A stretch of DNA of 64,000 nucleotides, from contig JAPVLO010000097.1 of the NCBI GenBank assembly GCA_027257055.1, positions 434,001-498,000 of the forward strand, in the 5' to 3' direction. Source of the DNA: Cephalopachus bancanus. Its lineage: Eukaryota; Chordata; Mammalia; Primates; Tarsiidae. The notes under the pieces were generated by a model. It was not told the origin of the DNA, searched no databases, and was given only the letters and a program-made list of their open reading frames with translations. How positions within the stretch are numbered: the stretch's first letter is position 1; each line of letters begins with the position of its first letter. The position numbers and the translations under genes were made by a program. Positions 1 through 11,730 of this stretch are shown in pieces.

Positions 1-32
1 TTCTCTTCTGTTGTAATCACAATTAACTACAA

Positions 33-366
33 GCCGGGCGCGGTGGCTCACGCCTGTAGTCTCAGTATTCTGGGAGGCGGAGGCGAGAGGACTGCCTGAG
101 CCCACAGGTTCGAGACCAGCTTGGGCAACTTGGCCAGACCTCATCTCTACAATAAATCAAAAAAAATGAGCCAGGCGTGGTGGCGCACGCCTGTAGTTCC
201 GGCTACTTGGAAGGTTTAGATGGAAGGATCGTCTGAACCCAGCAGGTCAAGGCTGCGGTGGCTGTGAGTGTGCCACTGCACTCTAGGCTGGGTGACAGAG
301 TGAGACTCCAGCTCAAAAAAAAAGAGAGACTCTGACTCAATAAAGGAAAGAAGGAAGGAAAGAAAA
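33..366 (+). mobile_element. Alu, lineage-type dimer
   Basis: Full dimer from GCCGGGCGCGG to an A-rich tail that has decayed into GAAGGAAG repeats. It carries the ACAATAAATC linker and the TACTTGGAAGG right arm typical of the derived Alus in this window. Confidence 0.93.
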
Positions 367-589
367 TAAACTGCAAAGATGATCTGAGACTGGGTGGGCG
401 TCTCCTAAGACAGTGCCCATCACTACTTAGCTCATGGAATCAATTTTCCATTATTGAGAGATAGCATGTGGCTTCAAATTTTATCTCTGGGACAGAGATT
501 CTATGCTAAATCCTACTATCTCAGAGTTCCCTCAAAAGCTCAAGGTTTCCTCTATTGTTTATACCTTCCCTATCGTGTCCTTTAGATAT

Positions 590-1540
590 GATCAAGTGCA
601 TAATACATTAATTCACCCATTGAATGAAAACTTATTTAGTGCCCACTGCATGCCAGACTCTGTTCTCATCAAGCAAACAAAATCCCAGTTCTCACAGAAC
701 ATACTTTTTAAAAAAAGCCACCATACTATTTTTAGATAATTATAGATTCACATGCAGTTGTAAGAAGTAATACATAAGGCTAGGTGTGGTGGCTCACGCC
801 TGTAATCCTAGCATTTGGGAGGCCACAGCGAGAGGATCACTTGAACCCAGGAGTTTGAGAACAGTCTGGACAACATAAAGAGACCTTGTCTCTACAAAAA
901 AAATCAAAAAATTAGCCAGGCATGATGGCGTGTGCTTGTAGTCCCTTGTAATCCCTACTCGGGAGGCTGAGGTGAAAGAATTGCCTGAGCCCAAGAGGTA
1001 GAGGCTTCAGTGAGCTGTGATCTGTGCCACTGCATGCTAGCCTGGGTGACAAAGTGAAACCCCAAATGAAAAAAAAAAAAAAGAAAGAATACATACAATA
1101 TGTACATACGAATGATAGTATATAGTACAATAATACATACAATGCATAGGATATTATAATACATTTAATAAACATAGGTACTTCTCATAAATTTCTCCCA
1201 GGCTTTACTTTTAATTAGAAGGTATAAGTAATCAACACATAAATAAATAAAGACGAACCTTTCGGATGATAAGAGCCACGAAGAAGAAAAACAATGAGCA
1301 AGGATGGAAGAAAAATAAGAAGATCAGAGAAGACCTTTTGGATGAAGTGACATGTGAGCAGAGCCATTAATAATGAAAGGATGTAAGCCACTCAAAGATT
1401 TAGGAAAACACGTGGTAAGCACTGGGAATAGTGAGTGAGGGAGACAAGCCCAAAGACCAAAAAGAAGACCTCTGGAGTTGTAGCATAGGGAGGTGGCAGG
1501 AGATGAAAGGTGAAAAGATGATCATTCATATCTTTAAAAG
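590..1540 (-). mobile_element. L2 3' end, split by an Alu
   Basis: The stretch at about 590-715 resembles the reverse complement of the L2 3' end (ATTTAGTGCCCACTGCATGCC). About 1170-1540 continues the same old LINE. An Alu at 778-1090 separates the two pieces. Heavily decayed, with no coding capacity. Confidence 0.55.
778..1090 (+). mobile_element. AluJ-like dimer
   Basis: An older J-type Alu (CCCAGGAGTTTGAGA, CAACATAAAGAGACC). It has imperfect flanking duplications, AAGAAGTAATACATAA before and AAGAAAGAATACATAC after. Confidence 0.9.
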
Positions 1541-1548
1541 AAAAACAA

Positions 1549-1862
1549 AGACCGGTGATGGCTCACACCTGAAATCCTAGAACTTTGAAAGGCTGAGGTG
1601 GGAGGATTGCCTGAACCCAGACGTTCAAGACCAGGCTAGGCAACATAGAAAGACCTAGTCTCTATTAAAAATAAAAAAATAAGATTAGCTGGGCCTGGTG
1701 GCACATGCCTATAGTTCCAGTTACTGTGTAGGCTGAGGCAGAAGAATCATCTGAAACCAGAAGGTAGAGGCTGCAGTGAGCCATGATCGTGCCTCTACCC
1801 TCTAGCCTGGGTGACAGACTGAGACACTGATTAAAAAAATAATAATAACAAAAACAAAAAAA
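1549..1862 (+). mobile_element. Alu dimer, diverged
   Basis: Starts at ACCGGTGATGGCTCACACC and ends in an interrupted A/T-rich tail containing AATAATAACAAAAAC. The left arm is diverged and the right arm keeps GGTAGAGGCTGCAGTGAGCC. Confidence 0.88.
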
Positions 1863-1942
1863 ATCCTCCTTCAATTCCTGCCCTATATCCTCTTCGAGGG
1901 CAATATCTTGATCTGATTCTATATCTTTTATCTCCATTTCTT

Positions 1943-2229
1943 TTTTTTTTTTTTTTGAGTTGGAGCCTCACTCTGTCGCCCAGACTGGAGTGCAGTGGCC
2001 GCTCCCGGCCACCGCAGCCTCGACCTGCTGGGCTCCGGCGATCCTTCCGCCTCAGCCTTCCGAGTAGCCGGAATTACAGGCATGCGCTACCACGCCCAGC
2101 TGATTTTTTGATTTATTGTAGAGATGAGGTCTCGCTGCCCAGCCGGGTCTCAAACCTGTGGGCTCAGGCAATCCACTCACCTCAGCCTCCCAAAGGCGCG
2201 GGATTATAGGCTGAGCCACTGAGCCCAGC
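1943..2229 (-). mobile_element. Alu, young lineage-type
   Basis: Bounded by a perfect 16-bp duplication, TTTATCTCCATTTCTT, at 1927-1942 and 2230-2245. It belongs to the derived group with a single-base loss in the A-box region (GGCTGAGCCAC read on the plus strand). Confidence 0.95.
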
Positions 2230-2893
2230 TTTATCTCCATTTCTTAATTATCCACTCCTTATCCAGTCCAGTGTGGCTTCTGAACTGACGACTCCACCTC
2301 CATGTATCCAAAAACTACTTCATCGTCAGTGTCACTGGTGACCTTCATATGGCTAACCTCAGGGATTCTTTTTAGTCTCTTCTTGTTTCAACTCCCAACT
2401 GTATTTGTCAATGTGGATCACCCCCTCCTTATGGAAACACTTGGACTTTACTTCTTTCGTTCTGGCGATTGTTTCTCAGTGTCCTTTGCTGGCACCTCCT
2501 TCTTTGCTGACTATGAACTGAAGACCTAGGATTCTGTCTTAGGGCCTTTTCCCTTCTCATCCCCTTCTAACTCTCTAAGAATCTCAAAAATCATATAGAT
2601 TTTGTCACTGTCTAGGTTCCAAAGTCTTTCACATCTTTACCTCCACTCCAGGCCATTAAACACCCAACTGCTTGCTTGACATGACCACTTGACATAGATA
2701 CCCTCAGCCCAATGTGTCCGATAATGAACTCCTAGTAACCACCCACCTGTCCTCCACTGGCTAATCCCTCTGTTAGCAATGGCACTACAACCCACTTTGT
2801 AGCTCCGTCTAGACACCTGCAAGTCATCCTTGATTTCTTCCTCTTTCACATTCGCATTGAGTCCATCACAGTCACAATTCTGCCTCCAATATA

Positions 2894-3216
2894 CAGTAAG
2901 TCGCCTACATGCAAACAAGTTCTGTTTCAAGAGTGTGTTCATAAGCCCAATTTATTCATAAGTTCAACAAAGTTAGACTAGGTACCCAACTAACACAATC
3001 AGCTATATAGCACTGTAATAGGTTTATAATACTTTTCACACAAATAATACACACAAAAAAACACAAAAAATAAAAAAAAGTTTAATCTTACAGTATAGCA
3101 TGTGACAATCTATGGCAGACACATGGACTAACTTACATATTTGAACATGTGAACGCATGCATATTCACATCTTTGAAGGTTTGCAACTTGAAAGTTCATA
3201 TGTAGAGGACATATTG
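2894..3216. mobile_element. Tigger-like non-autonomous DNA transposon
   Basis: Terminal inverted repeats CAGTAAGTCGCCTACATGCA and CAATATGTCCTCTACATATG (reverse complement of the right end) flanked by TA on both sides. The 323-bp interior has no transposase frame. It sits inside L2 sequence, so it is younger than that LINE. Confidence 0.7.
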
Positions 3217-3391
3217 TATCTCTCCGTAGCTCTTGAAATGGCTCATCTCCCCCCCCCCATTTTCATGGCCACTACTTACTTGTAAATTATTGCATTCTCT
3301 TGTGTGACCTATTGCAATCATTCCTAATTGCACTACCTGTATCCACTAAGGCTACTCTCCAATCTATTGTCTACGTTGCAACTAAAGTGAT

Positions 3392-3687
3392 CTTTTTTTT
3401 TTTTTGCATGAAAGTCTCACTCTATCGCCCAGGTTGGAGTGCAGTGGCACACTCACGGACACCACAGCCTCGACCTGCTGGGCTCAGGTGATCCTTCCAT
3501 CTCAACCTTCCAAGTAGCTAGAACTACAGGCATGTGCCACCATGCCTGGATAATTTTTTTGATTTATTGTAGAGATGAAGTCTTGCCAAGTTGCCCAGGC
3601 TGGTCTCGAACCTGTGATCTCAGGTAATCCTCTCACCTTGCCCTCTCAAAGTGCTGGGATTATAGGCATGAGTCACCGTGCCCAGAC
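3392..3687 (-). mobile_element. Alu, lineage-type, in L2
   Basis: The poly-T start follows TAAAGTGATCTT and the end is followed by TTAAAGTGCTCTT. This is an 11-13 bp target duplication with one mismatch inside the L2 fragment. Confidence 0.92.
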
Positions 3688-3900
3688 TTAAAGTGCTCTT
3701 TTGAAAAGCAAACATCTCATGTCACCCATGTACAACATCATTTAATGACTCCCATAATCCCTAGGACAAATTCCATAATCCTTAGCATTATCTACAAAGT
3801 CCTGCATGATCTTGCTCTTCTAATAACTATAACTAAGACATTTGTGGCAGCAGTGATTAGAAATTCAACGGAAAGTGCCTCAGTCAATAAGGTTATTCAT

Positions 3901-4186
3901 GCCGGGCTCAGTGGCTCAGCCTGTAATCCCGCGCCTTGGGAGGCTGAGGTGAGTGAATTGCCTGAGCCCCAGGGTTTGAGACCCACCTGGGCAACTTGGC
4001 AAAATCTCATCTCTACAATAAATAAATAAAATTAGCTGGGCGTGGTAGCACGCGCCTGTAGTTCCAGCTACTCGGAAGGCTGAGGCAGAAGGATCGCCGG
4101 AGCCCAGCAGGTCGAGGCTGCGGTGGCCAGGAGCGGCCACTGCCCTCCAGTCTGGGTGACTGAGTGAGACTCCAACTCAAAAAAAA
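3901..4186 (+). mobile_element. Alu, young lineage-type
   Basis: Carries GGCTCAGCCTGTAATCC (one base lost in the A-box region) and GGAGCGGCCACTGC in the right arm. Target duplication AAGG(T/A)TATTCAT on both sides. Confidence 0.94.
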
Positions 4187-4199
4187 AAAGGATATTCAT

Positions 4200-4312
4200 T
4201 GAAAGGCTAAGGCGGAAGGATTGCCTGAACCCAGGAAATAAAGGCTGCTGTGGCCATGATTGTGCCACTACACTCCAGCCTGGGCAACAGAGTGAAACTC
4301 TGACCAAAAAAA
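4200..4312 (+). mobile_element. Alu right-arm remnant
   Basis: Only the second monomer is present (GGCTAAGGCGGAAGG to CCTGGGCAACAGAGTG). It may be the stump of an older Alu displaced by the copy just upstream. Confidence 0.8.
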
Positions 4313-4317
4313 GAGAT

Positions 4318-5374
<1,057 letters not shown>

Positions 5375-5664
5375 GTTTTGTTTTGAGTTAGGGGTCTTAC
5401 TCTGTCACCCAGGCTGGAGTGCAGTGGCACGATCTCAGCTTGCCACAGCCTTGACCTCCTGGCTCAAACGATCCTTCCTCCTCAGCCTCTTAAGTAGCTG
5501 GGACTACAGGTGTGCACCTCCCCCAAATAATTTTTTGAATTTTTGTAGAGATGATATCTCACTGTGTCGCCCAGGCTGGCCTCGAACTTCTGGGTTCAAG
5601 TGGTTCTCCCACCTTGTCCTCCCAAAGTGTTGGGATTACAGGCATGAGCCACCACTCCCAGCCT
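5375..5664 (-). mobile_element. AluJ-like dimer
   Basis: Starts at GTTTTGTTTTGAGTTAGG and ends CACCACTCCCAGCC. Contains the J-type GAACTTCTGGGTTCAAGTGG. Confidence 0.9.
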
Positions 5665-5789
5665 ATATTATCTTCTCGTTTCTTTCATAACCAGCTGTAT
5701 TTGTCTCCCTATTTATCTTGCTTATGGCTACTCCAGTAATTAGAGGTAATGGATATGAAGACTTGGCATATAGGAGGTTATAAGGACAT

Positions 5790-5925
5790 TTATACTTCTA
5801 TATGGATTTCAATAATAATCTCATAAGGTGAATATCATCATTCCCCTCTTGTAAGGTCAGATTGTTAAATTTAGCAAAAATCACATAGTAAATAAGTGGC
5901 AGACCCAGGTTTTAAATTCTAGATT
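5790..5925 (-). mobile_element. MIR fragment
   Basis: Resembles the reverse complement of the MIR core: AATAATCTCATAAGGTG, then AAATCACATAGTAAATAAGTGGCAGA and CCCAGGTTTTAAA. Confidence 0.6.
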
Positions 5926-6294
5926 TTCCTTTACTTAAAATTGATGTATTTTTCACTAGGGCACTAGTGTAGAGATGAGAAGCACAGAGAATCTTAGAAA
6001 AGAATAAAACAAAATTAAAATAAGGCAGGAAAATGGAACCTGGGAGGATAGAGGCACCTGATATGAGACTCTTAATAAGTTTATAATCTGATAGACAACA
6101 AAGGCGATGATGGCAGTGATGGTGATGGTGTCAAACTGGGAATAAATTCACAATTCAGATTTCAGTCCCTGAAGACTGTCAAAAGGGTAGATTAGTATAA
6201 GAAAAATCTGGAAGTCCTGAAATCAACAACCCTGTCACCAAAAAGACAAATGTATCTCTAAACCAACCAAAAGAAAAACTCATCTACAGTTTTT
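5926..6294. other. Unique sequence, nothing recognised
   Basis: A/T-rich, with a short GATGATGGCAGTGATGGTGATGG tract near 6105. No gene signal. Confidence 0.5.
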
Positions 6295-6295
6295 A

Positions 6296-6594
6296 TCTTT
6301 TTGAGTTAGAGTCTCACTCTGTCGCCCAGACTGGAGTGCAGTGGCCGTTCCCGGCCACCACAGCCTCGACCTGCTGGGCTCCGCGATCCTTCCGCCTCAG
6401 CCTTCCAAGTAGCCAGAATTACAGCCACAATTACAGAATTGCGCTACCACGCCCGACTGATTTTTTTTTTTTTTTTTTATTGTAGAGATGAGGCCTCGCT
6501 GCCCAGGTGGGTCTCAAACCCGCAGGCTCAGGCAATCCACTCACCTCAGCCTCCCAAAGGTGCAGGATTACAGGCTGAGCCACCGAGCCTGGCT
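6296..6594 (-). mobile_element. Alu, lineage-type, with small internal duplication
   Basis: A derived-group copy. AATTACAGCCACAATTACAG near 6417-6437 is a local duplication. The internal oligo-T near 6462-6479 has expanded. Confidence 0.92.
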
Positions 6595-6734
6595 CAGTTT
6601 TTTAAGCATCTAGAAAAAACACATACATATTTATTTTCTTCTGGAGAAAGGTGAAATTAGTTCATAATTTCAAGTAGTGTTGAAGGAATGAGAAAGACAT
6701 TCCCATAGTCTTTGAAGTTTTTTTTTTTTTTTTA

Positions 6735-7140
6735 AATTAACAAAATCTTAGAGGAAACCTGAATGTTCATCACAGGGAAATGTCTTTGTTAACTATGGTA
6801 CATTTAATTAACAAATAGATAAAGCAATGCTCAGGATGATTGATTCACAATGTTTAGGTCCACTAGGCAGTATTTTATAAAATAAAGAAAGAAACATAGG
6901 CAAAAGAATATACAGATACTTATTGCAGCATTATTTGTAATAGGAAATATTAGAAATATTTTAAATGTCTACCAATAAGTAACTGGTTAAATAAATTACG
7001 GTATCTCCATACAATGGAATTATGCAGCCATTAAAAAGCAAGGCAGCTCCATAACTGCTTTCAGAGAAAGTTCTCTGAGATATATTAAATGAAAAAAGCA
7101 AGGTACACAATTCTATGTACTGTATACTTTCAATGAACTT
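6735..7140 (+). mobile_element. L1M 3' fragment (upstream part)
   Basis: Contains the L1M 3'-end landmarks TTATTGCAGCATTATTTGTAATAG, ACTGGTTAAATAAATTACGG and CAATGGAATTATGCAGCCATTAAAAAG. It continues at 8758 after a nested block of Alus and a mariner element. Confidence 0.75.
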
Positions 7141-7420
7141 TTTTTTTTGAGTCATAGAGTCTCACTCTCTTGCCCAGGCTGGAATGCAGTGGCACGCTCA
7201 CGGCCACCACAGCCTCCACCTGCTGGACTCAGGCAATCCTTGCACCTCAGCTTTCCAAGTAACTTAAACACAGACGCACACTATGACATCCGGCTAATTT
7301 TTTGATTTATTGTAGAGATGGGGGGGGTCTCGCCAAGTTGCCCAGGCTGGTCTTGAACCCCTGGACTCAGTCCTCCCAAAGTGCTGGAATTACAGGCATG
7401 AACCACCGTACCCAACTCAA
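7141..7420 (-). mobile_element. Alu, lineage-type
   Basis: Inserted in the old L1. Lacks part of the segment between the two arms near 7365. Weak flanking duplication around ACTTTTT. Confidence 0.9.
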
Positions 7421-7445
7421 AGACTTTTTAAAAACATACATGTTG

Positions 7446-7740
7446 CCGGGCATGGTGGCTCAGCCTGTAATTCCAGCACTTTGGGAGGCTGAGATGAGTG
7501 GATTGCCTGAGCCCACGGGTTCGAGACCAGCCCGGGCAACTTGTCGAGACCTCATCTCTACAATAAATCAAAAATTAGCCGGGCATGGTAGCACACACCT
7601 GTAGTTCTGGCTACTTGGAAGGCTGAGGCAGAAGGATCGCCGGAGCCCAGCAGGTCGAGGCTACAGTAGCCAGGAGCATGCCACTGCACTCTAGCCTAGG
7701 TGACAGAGAGAGACTCCAACTCGAAAAAAAAAAAAAAACC
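7446..7740 (+). mobile_element. Alu, young lineage-type
   Basis: Flanked by the 13-bp duplication AAAACATACATGT (about 7432-7444 and 7742-7754). Derived A-box region (GGCTCAGCCTG). Confidence 0.95.
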
Positions 7741-7841
7741 CAAAACATACATGTACACACATATGTATGAATATATGTAAAATATGAGGGGGGCCCCCAA
7801 AAACTAGAATTTGTTTATGAAAAAATTGTGTATTTATTCTT

Positions 7842-7979
7842 TTTTAAAAAAAAATTTATTGTAAAGATGTGGGGTAGAATTCAGGGTTAGGTATACAAAC
7901 ATTGATCACGCAGGTACCCCTGTGTATGAGTTATGCCCCTCCCTTCCCTAGCAGTTTCCCTCAACTGCCAATCCCACCC
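7842..7979 (-). mobile_element. Short L1-3'-like retroposon inside mariner
   Basis: About 138 bp beginning with oligo-T/A, flanked by a perfect 15-bp duplication TGTGTATTTATTCTT (7827-7841 and 7980-7994). A sister copy at about 15425-15575 has nearly the same limits. Confidence 0.75.
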
Positions 7980-8329
7980 TGTGTATTTATTCTTACATGT
8001 TTAAACTTCAGTCACCTTCAAAGTACTCTCCATTTGATGCAATGCATCCATCAAGACCCTTTTTACATTGCTCAAAACAGTTTTTGAACTCATCAACTTG
8101 GAGGCCTTTTAGTGCTTCTGCCGTTTTTTATTTCACCTCTTCTACGTGGTCAAAACGTTTCCCTTTGAGGACTTTTTTCATCCAGGGAAACAAAAAAAGT
8201 GAATAGGGAGGGTGGGGCACGGGAGTCATGTTGTTTTTGGTCAAAAATTCTGCACACCCAGCCCAGTGTGGGCTGGTATGCTCGTATTACCCATCATGAG
8301 ATGAGCAAAGGCATTAAAAGGATCTCCAA

Positions 8330-8588
8330 TCCCGCGCCTTTGGGAGGCTGAGGTGAGTGGATTGCCTGAGCCTGCGGGTTCGAGACCCGCCTGGGCAGCG
8401 AGACCTCATCTCTACAATAAATCAAAAAATCAGCCGGGCGTGGTAGCGCATACCTATAATTCCGGCTACTCGGAAGGCTGAGGTGGAAGGATCGCTGGAG
8501 CCCAGCAGGTCGAGGCTGTGGTGGCCGGGAGCGGCCACTGCACTCCAGTTTGGGCGACAGAGTGAGTCTCTAACTCAGAAAAAAAAAA
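8330..8588 (+). mobile_element. Alu, 5'-truncated, inside mariner
   Basis: Starts at TCCCGCGCCTTTGGG, lacking about the first 30 bases. The duplication G(G/A)ATCTCCAA (8320-8329 and 8589-8598) shows this truncated form is what integrated. Confidence 0.94.
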
Positions 8589-8757
8589 GAATCTCCAAAA
8601 AAAAAATAATTCACTGAAGCTGAACATAGTCTCTCACAACAATGCTAGCTGGTACAGTGAAGCCAGTGGGTTCTTAGAACACTCAGCAGTGGAAGCCTGA
8701 ACTATAAGTGGCCTGACCTCCAAAAGACCATTCCAGGTTCTTTAGGGTTCCCTCATA

Positions 8758-8970
8758 TATACATATGTGCACATATGCATATATGCTGGTATATGCATAT
8801 TTACAACTTGGAAAAAATACCTAAGAAATGAGTAAATGTAGTTGTCTCTAGGGAAGGGAACTTGTTCCTGGGGAACAGGAATGAAAATAAAAGACTTTTA
8901 TTGGAGGATCTTTTGCACCTTTTGAAATCTGTATTGTGTGCATTGCCAACTCAAATATCAATAGATGAAA
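8758..8970 (+). mobile_element. L1M 3' fragment (downstream part)
   Basis: Continues the L1 of 6735-7140. TTGTCTCTAGGGAAGGGAACTTG and TTTTGCACCTTTTGAAAT resemble the L1M 3' untranslated end. Confidence 0.65.
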
Positions 8971-9034
8971 ATTAACAATTTTAGCCAGGCACAATGGCAC
9001 TCAACTGTAATTCCAGCTATTCAGGAGGTGGGAG

Positions 9035-9917
9035 TGTTACCGAAACAGGCCCGTTATGTCCACTGGACAGTATGCTGGTCATTGAGATGATAAGTGTTGC
9101 AGCAGAGAGAGGGGTTATTCATGTGACAGCTGAGAGAGGAGATGAGAGAACAGGTCTCAGATTTACCTCCCGAAGATGCCATTAAGGAATATTTGTGAGA
9201 TAAAGGAACAACATGGTCTGAGGTATGGGGGAAAATGACTGGAGGTAAGGAAAAGCAAAGTCATCTGTGTTTTCTGCAAGTATAATCAAGCTTTATGGCT
9301 CTTCATAGGACCCGTGTTTGAAAAAGGCAGTGTTAGCACAATCTGAGGGTGGAGCTCTCAGTCCTCTGATATCCAAAGGTCATCCACACAGGCCTAGTTG
9401 AAGGATTGGTGGTCTCACCCATTTTGCACCTGACCAGAGTTGACTTTAAATTCCTGAAAAATTCTGGGCGCTATAGTTCATGCCTATAACCCCTGCACTT
9501 TGGGAGGCTGAGGTAAGAGGGTTGCCTAAGTTCAGGAGTTCAAGATCAGCCTACGCAATGTAGAGAGACCTTGCCTCTACACACAAAAAATTTAGTCAGG
9601 TGTGGTGGTGCATTAGCCAGGTGTGGTAGTCCCAGCTACTTGGGAAGCGGAAGCAGGAGGATCACCTGAGCTTAGGAGGTCAAGGCTGTGGTGAGCCATG
9701 ATCATGCCACTGTACTCCAGCCTGGGTGACAGTGAGATGCTGACTCAAAAAAAAAAAGTTCCTGAAAAACAACTTAGGCAACTGCTATCATTGTGACTCA
9801 TACATCAGAGATATTATCCTTGGCAAGGCTGAAAGGGGTCTTTTTTCAAAGAACAGCTAAAAGCATTGAAAGCAGATTAAAGTTTGACAGACCTGGTCAG
9901 GTTTGCCCTTGGTGTCA
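9035..9917 (-). mobile_element. Class I (gammaretrovirus-like) solo LTR
   Basis: The plus-strand ends are TGTTACCG and GGTGTCA. On the minus strand it ends in CGGTAACA, common for class I LTRs, after a downstream block ATGAATAACCCCTCTCTCTGC resembling a poly(A)-signal/U5 region. Imperfect 4-bp flanks GGAG and AGAG. No internal viral genes are present, so it is a recombined solo LTR. Confidence 0.75.
9462..9758 (+). mobile_element. AluJ-like, inside the LTR
   Basis: Flanked by the perfect 11-bp duplication TTCCTGAAAAA (9451-9461, 9759-9769). The right arm contains a short duplicated TAGCCAGGTGTGGT segment. Confidence 0.94.
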
Positions 9918-9997
9918 AGAGAATCACTTGAGCCCAGGAGTTCAAGACCAGCCTCAGCAAAATAGCAAGAATTCACCTTTAAAAAATTAATAATTTT

Positions 9998-10225
9998 AAC
10001 ATACATATATATCTTTTAACTCAACAATGCTATTCTTTAAATCAGTGTATGGACAAGCATGTGTATAGGGAGGTATAAATGGGAATGTTCTTTGAAGCAT
10101 TGTTTGTGATACCAAAAATCTGCAAGCCACAAAAATTCTATTCATAGAGTGATAATTAAATATATTACATGACAGTGTCTACATACTAGTAGTATGTACA
10201 ATGCAGTAGTTAAAAAGAACCAGAA
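9998..10225 (+). mobile_element. L1M 3' fragment
   Basis: ATATCTTTTAACTCAACAATG, GAAGCATTGTTTGTGATACC and ATGCAGTAGTTAAAAAGAA follow the order of an L1M 3' end. Confidence 0.6.
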
Positions 10226-10229
10226 CAAT

Positions 10230-10470
10230 CATGATAGTCCTAAACTATGTATCAGGTGTTATTCTAAGTGTGTTATATGTGTGAATTCATTTAATCCTTA
10301 TGATAACCTCATGAAATTGTTAACTTCCTGCTTTTTTCAGAGAAACAGAGGTAGAATCAGGTTAAAAACTTGCCTTGGATCATATTTATGGTAAAAAATA
10401 GAGCTGGGAGTTGAACCCAGGAAACCTGGCTGTTCATGTCAATGAACTTAACCACTGCATGAGGTTGGCC
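10230..10470 (-). mobile_element. MIR, near full length
   Basis: Reverse-complement MIR: TTATTCTAAGTGTGTTATATG, TCATTTAATCCTTATGATAACC, AGAGCTGGGAGTTGAACCCAGG and CTTAACCACTGCATGAGG appear in order. Confidence 0.8.
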
Positions 10471-10549
10471 TTCCTCTATTTGGGCTAGCATGGAGATATT
10501 TCCAACACAGTGTTAACTAAAAAGAGATGTTACTAAGGAATACAAAAAT

Positions 10550-10833
10550 TGGTGACTCAAGCCTATAATCCCAGCACTTTGGGAGGCCGAAGTGAGAGAA
10601 ATACCTGAGCTCACAGGTTCTAGACCAGCCCAGGCAACTTGGTGAGACCTCATCTCTACAATAAATCAAAAAATTAGCCAGGCGTAGTGACGCATGCCTG
10701 TAGTTCCAGCTAGTTGGAAGGCTGAGACGGAAGGATCATCTGAACCCAGCAGGCTGAGGCTGCAGTGGCCATGAGTGTGCCGCTGCACTCCAGCCTGGGC
10801 AACAGAGTGAGACCCCAACTCAAAAAAAAAAAA
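10550..10833 (+). mobile_element. Alu, lineage-type, slightly 5'-shortened
   Basis: Perfect duplication GAATACAAAAAT on both sides. Lacks about the first ten bases. Confidence 0.94.
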
Positions 10834-10894
10834 GAATACAAAAATCAACATAAGATACGCTTTTTATGGAGCATTATATATTTCTCAGTGGGGG

Positions 10895-11088
10895 AATGCC
10901 TTCACATTCAAGATCAAGACTCTCTTGCTAGCTGAGTCACCTTGGCAAGTTTCCTCTTTGGTCTTAGTTTCCTCATGTAAAGAAACACAGTGTTGTTTAC
11001 CTGTAGAACTGTTAGGAGAGGTTAAATCAATAGCAACAGAATTCTTGCCTCACTGCCAGGCAAGTAATGTTAAATAAGTGCCAGTACT
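10895..11088 (+). mobile_element. MIR
   Basis: AGCTGAGTCACCTTGGCAAGTTTCC, CTTAGTTTCCTCATGTAAAG and CTGTTAGGAGAGGTTAAAT follow the MIR consensus order. Confidence 0.75.
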
Positions 11089-11094
11089 CTCACG

Positions 11095-11490
11095 GACTTC
11101 ATTTGTTCTGCAAATATTCAATAATAGCCTACTTTTTTTTTTTTTTTTTTTTAGTTGGAGATCTCTCTCTGTCACCCAGACTGAAGTGCAGCGGCACAAT
11201 CACAGCTCATTGCAGCCTCAACTTCCTGGGCTCAGGCAGTCCTTCCACCTCAGCCTCTCGAGTAGCTGAGACTACAGGGGTGCACCACCATGCCTGGCTA
11301 ATTTTCGGGGTTTTTTGTAGTGACAAGGTCTCATTATGTTGCCCAGGCTGGTCTCGAACTCCTGAACTAAAGCGATCCTCCTGCCTCAGCCTCCCAAAGT
11401 ACTGGTATTGCAGGTGTGAGCCACCACACCCGGCCAATAAGAGCCTACTTTGTGTTAAGCACCCCAATAGACATTGGCAACACAATCCAG
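11095..11490 (-). mobile_element. L2 3' end, split by an Alu
   Basis: Reverse L2 tail: CTGCAAATATTCAATAATAGCCTAC continues after the Alu as AAGAGCCTACTTTGTGTTAAGC. Confidence 0.55.
11130..11434 (-). mobile_element. AluJ-like, in L2
   Basis: A poly-T of about 22 bases at the start, with target duplication AATA(AGA)GCCTACTTT on both sides. Confidence 0.93.
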
Positions 11491-11730
11491 AGCAAGGCCC
11501 AATGGAGTGGATAGCTGTGATTTTCGGCTGACAAGCACCTCTTCACCTCCTTTCGTAACACACCACCCACCCTTCCTTTGGAGGAATTATTCTTTCATCA
11601 TCCCAGTATTTAACAGGCATGCAGACAGCAGACATCCTGACTGCTGTCCTGCCCATTGTACTCTTCACAAAGTATTTTCCCTGTAATAAATCTACCTTTC
11701 TTAATTTTTTTTAAAAAAAAGACAGTATTT

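Larger units (their letters stand above)
2290..3850 (+). mobile_element. L2 LINE fragment, old, interrupted
   Basis: Three blocks (about 2290-2890, 3220-3391, 3692-3850) match, from memory, the coding 3' half of L2 reverse transcriptase. Landmarks are the Asp-Tyr-Cys-Asn-like CTATTGCAATC, the run before AAAGTGATCT, and AATGACTCCC. All frames are broken. A Tigger-like element and an Alu interrupt it. Confidence 0.6.
7785..8755 (-). mobile_element. mariner element, internally deleted, copy A
   Basis: Inverted ends TGAGGGGGGCCCCC and TGAGGGAACCC (right end, reversed) abut TA on both sides. Read on the minus strand, the interior resembles the C-terminal half of a mariner (DD34D-type) transposase: the region after the catalytic Asp, then a Lys-Gly-Lys-Arg-Phe-like box, ending near an Asn-Gly-(Glu)-Tyr-Phe-like terminus. 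The N-terminal half is absent and the frame is broken, so no active enzyme is encoded. Without its two insertions it is about 550 bp, the same as copy B near 20.8 kb. Confidence 0.85.
8983..9982 (+). mobile_element. Free left Alu monomer, split by an LTR
   Basis: The two halves (8983-9034 and 9918-9982) join into a single left monomer with an A-rich end. It is flanked by AAAATTAA(C/T)AATTTT at 8968-8982 and 9983-9997. A solo LTR interrupts it at GGTGGGAG/AGAGAATCACTT. Confidence 0.85.

Noticed and set aside
11067..11531. 154-codon plus-strand open frame, the longest in the window
   Set aside because: It is an antisense reading of an AluJ with flanking L2. The typical Alu peptide (Leu-Ser-Pro-Arg-Leu...) recurs in dozens of frames here.
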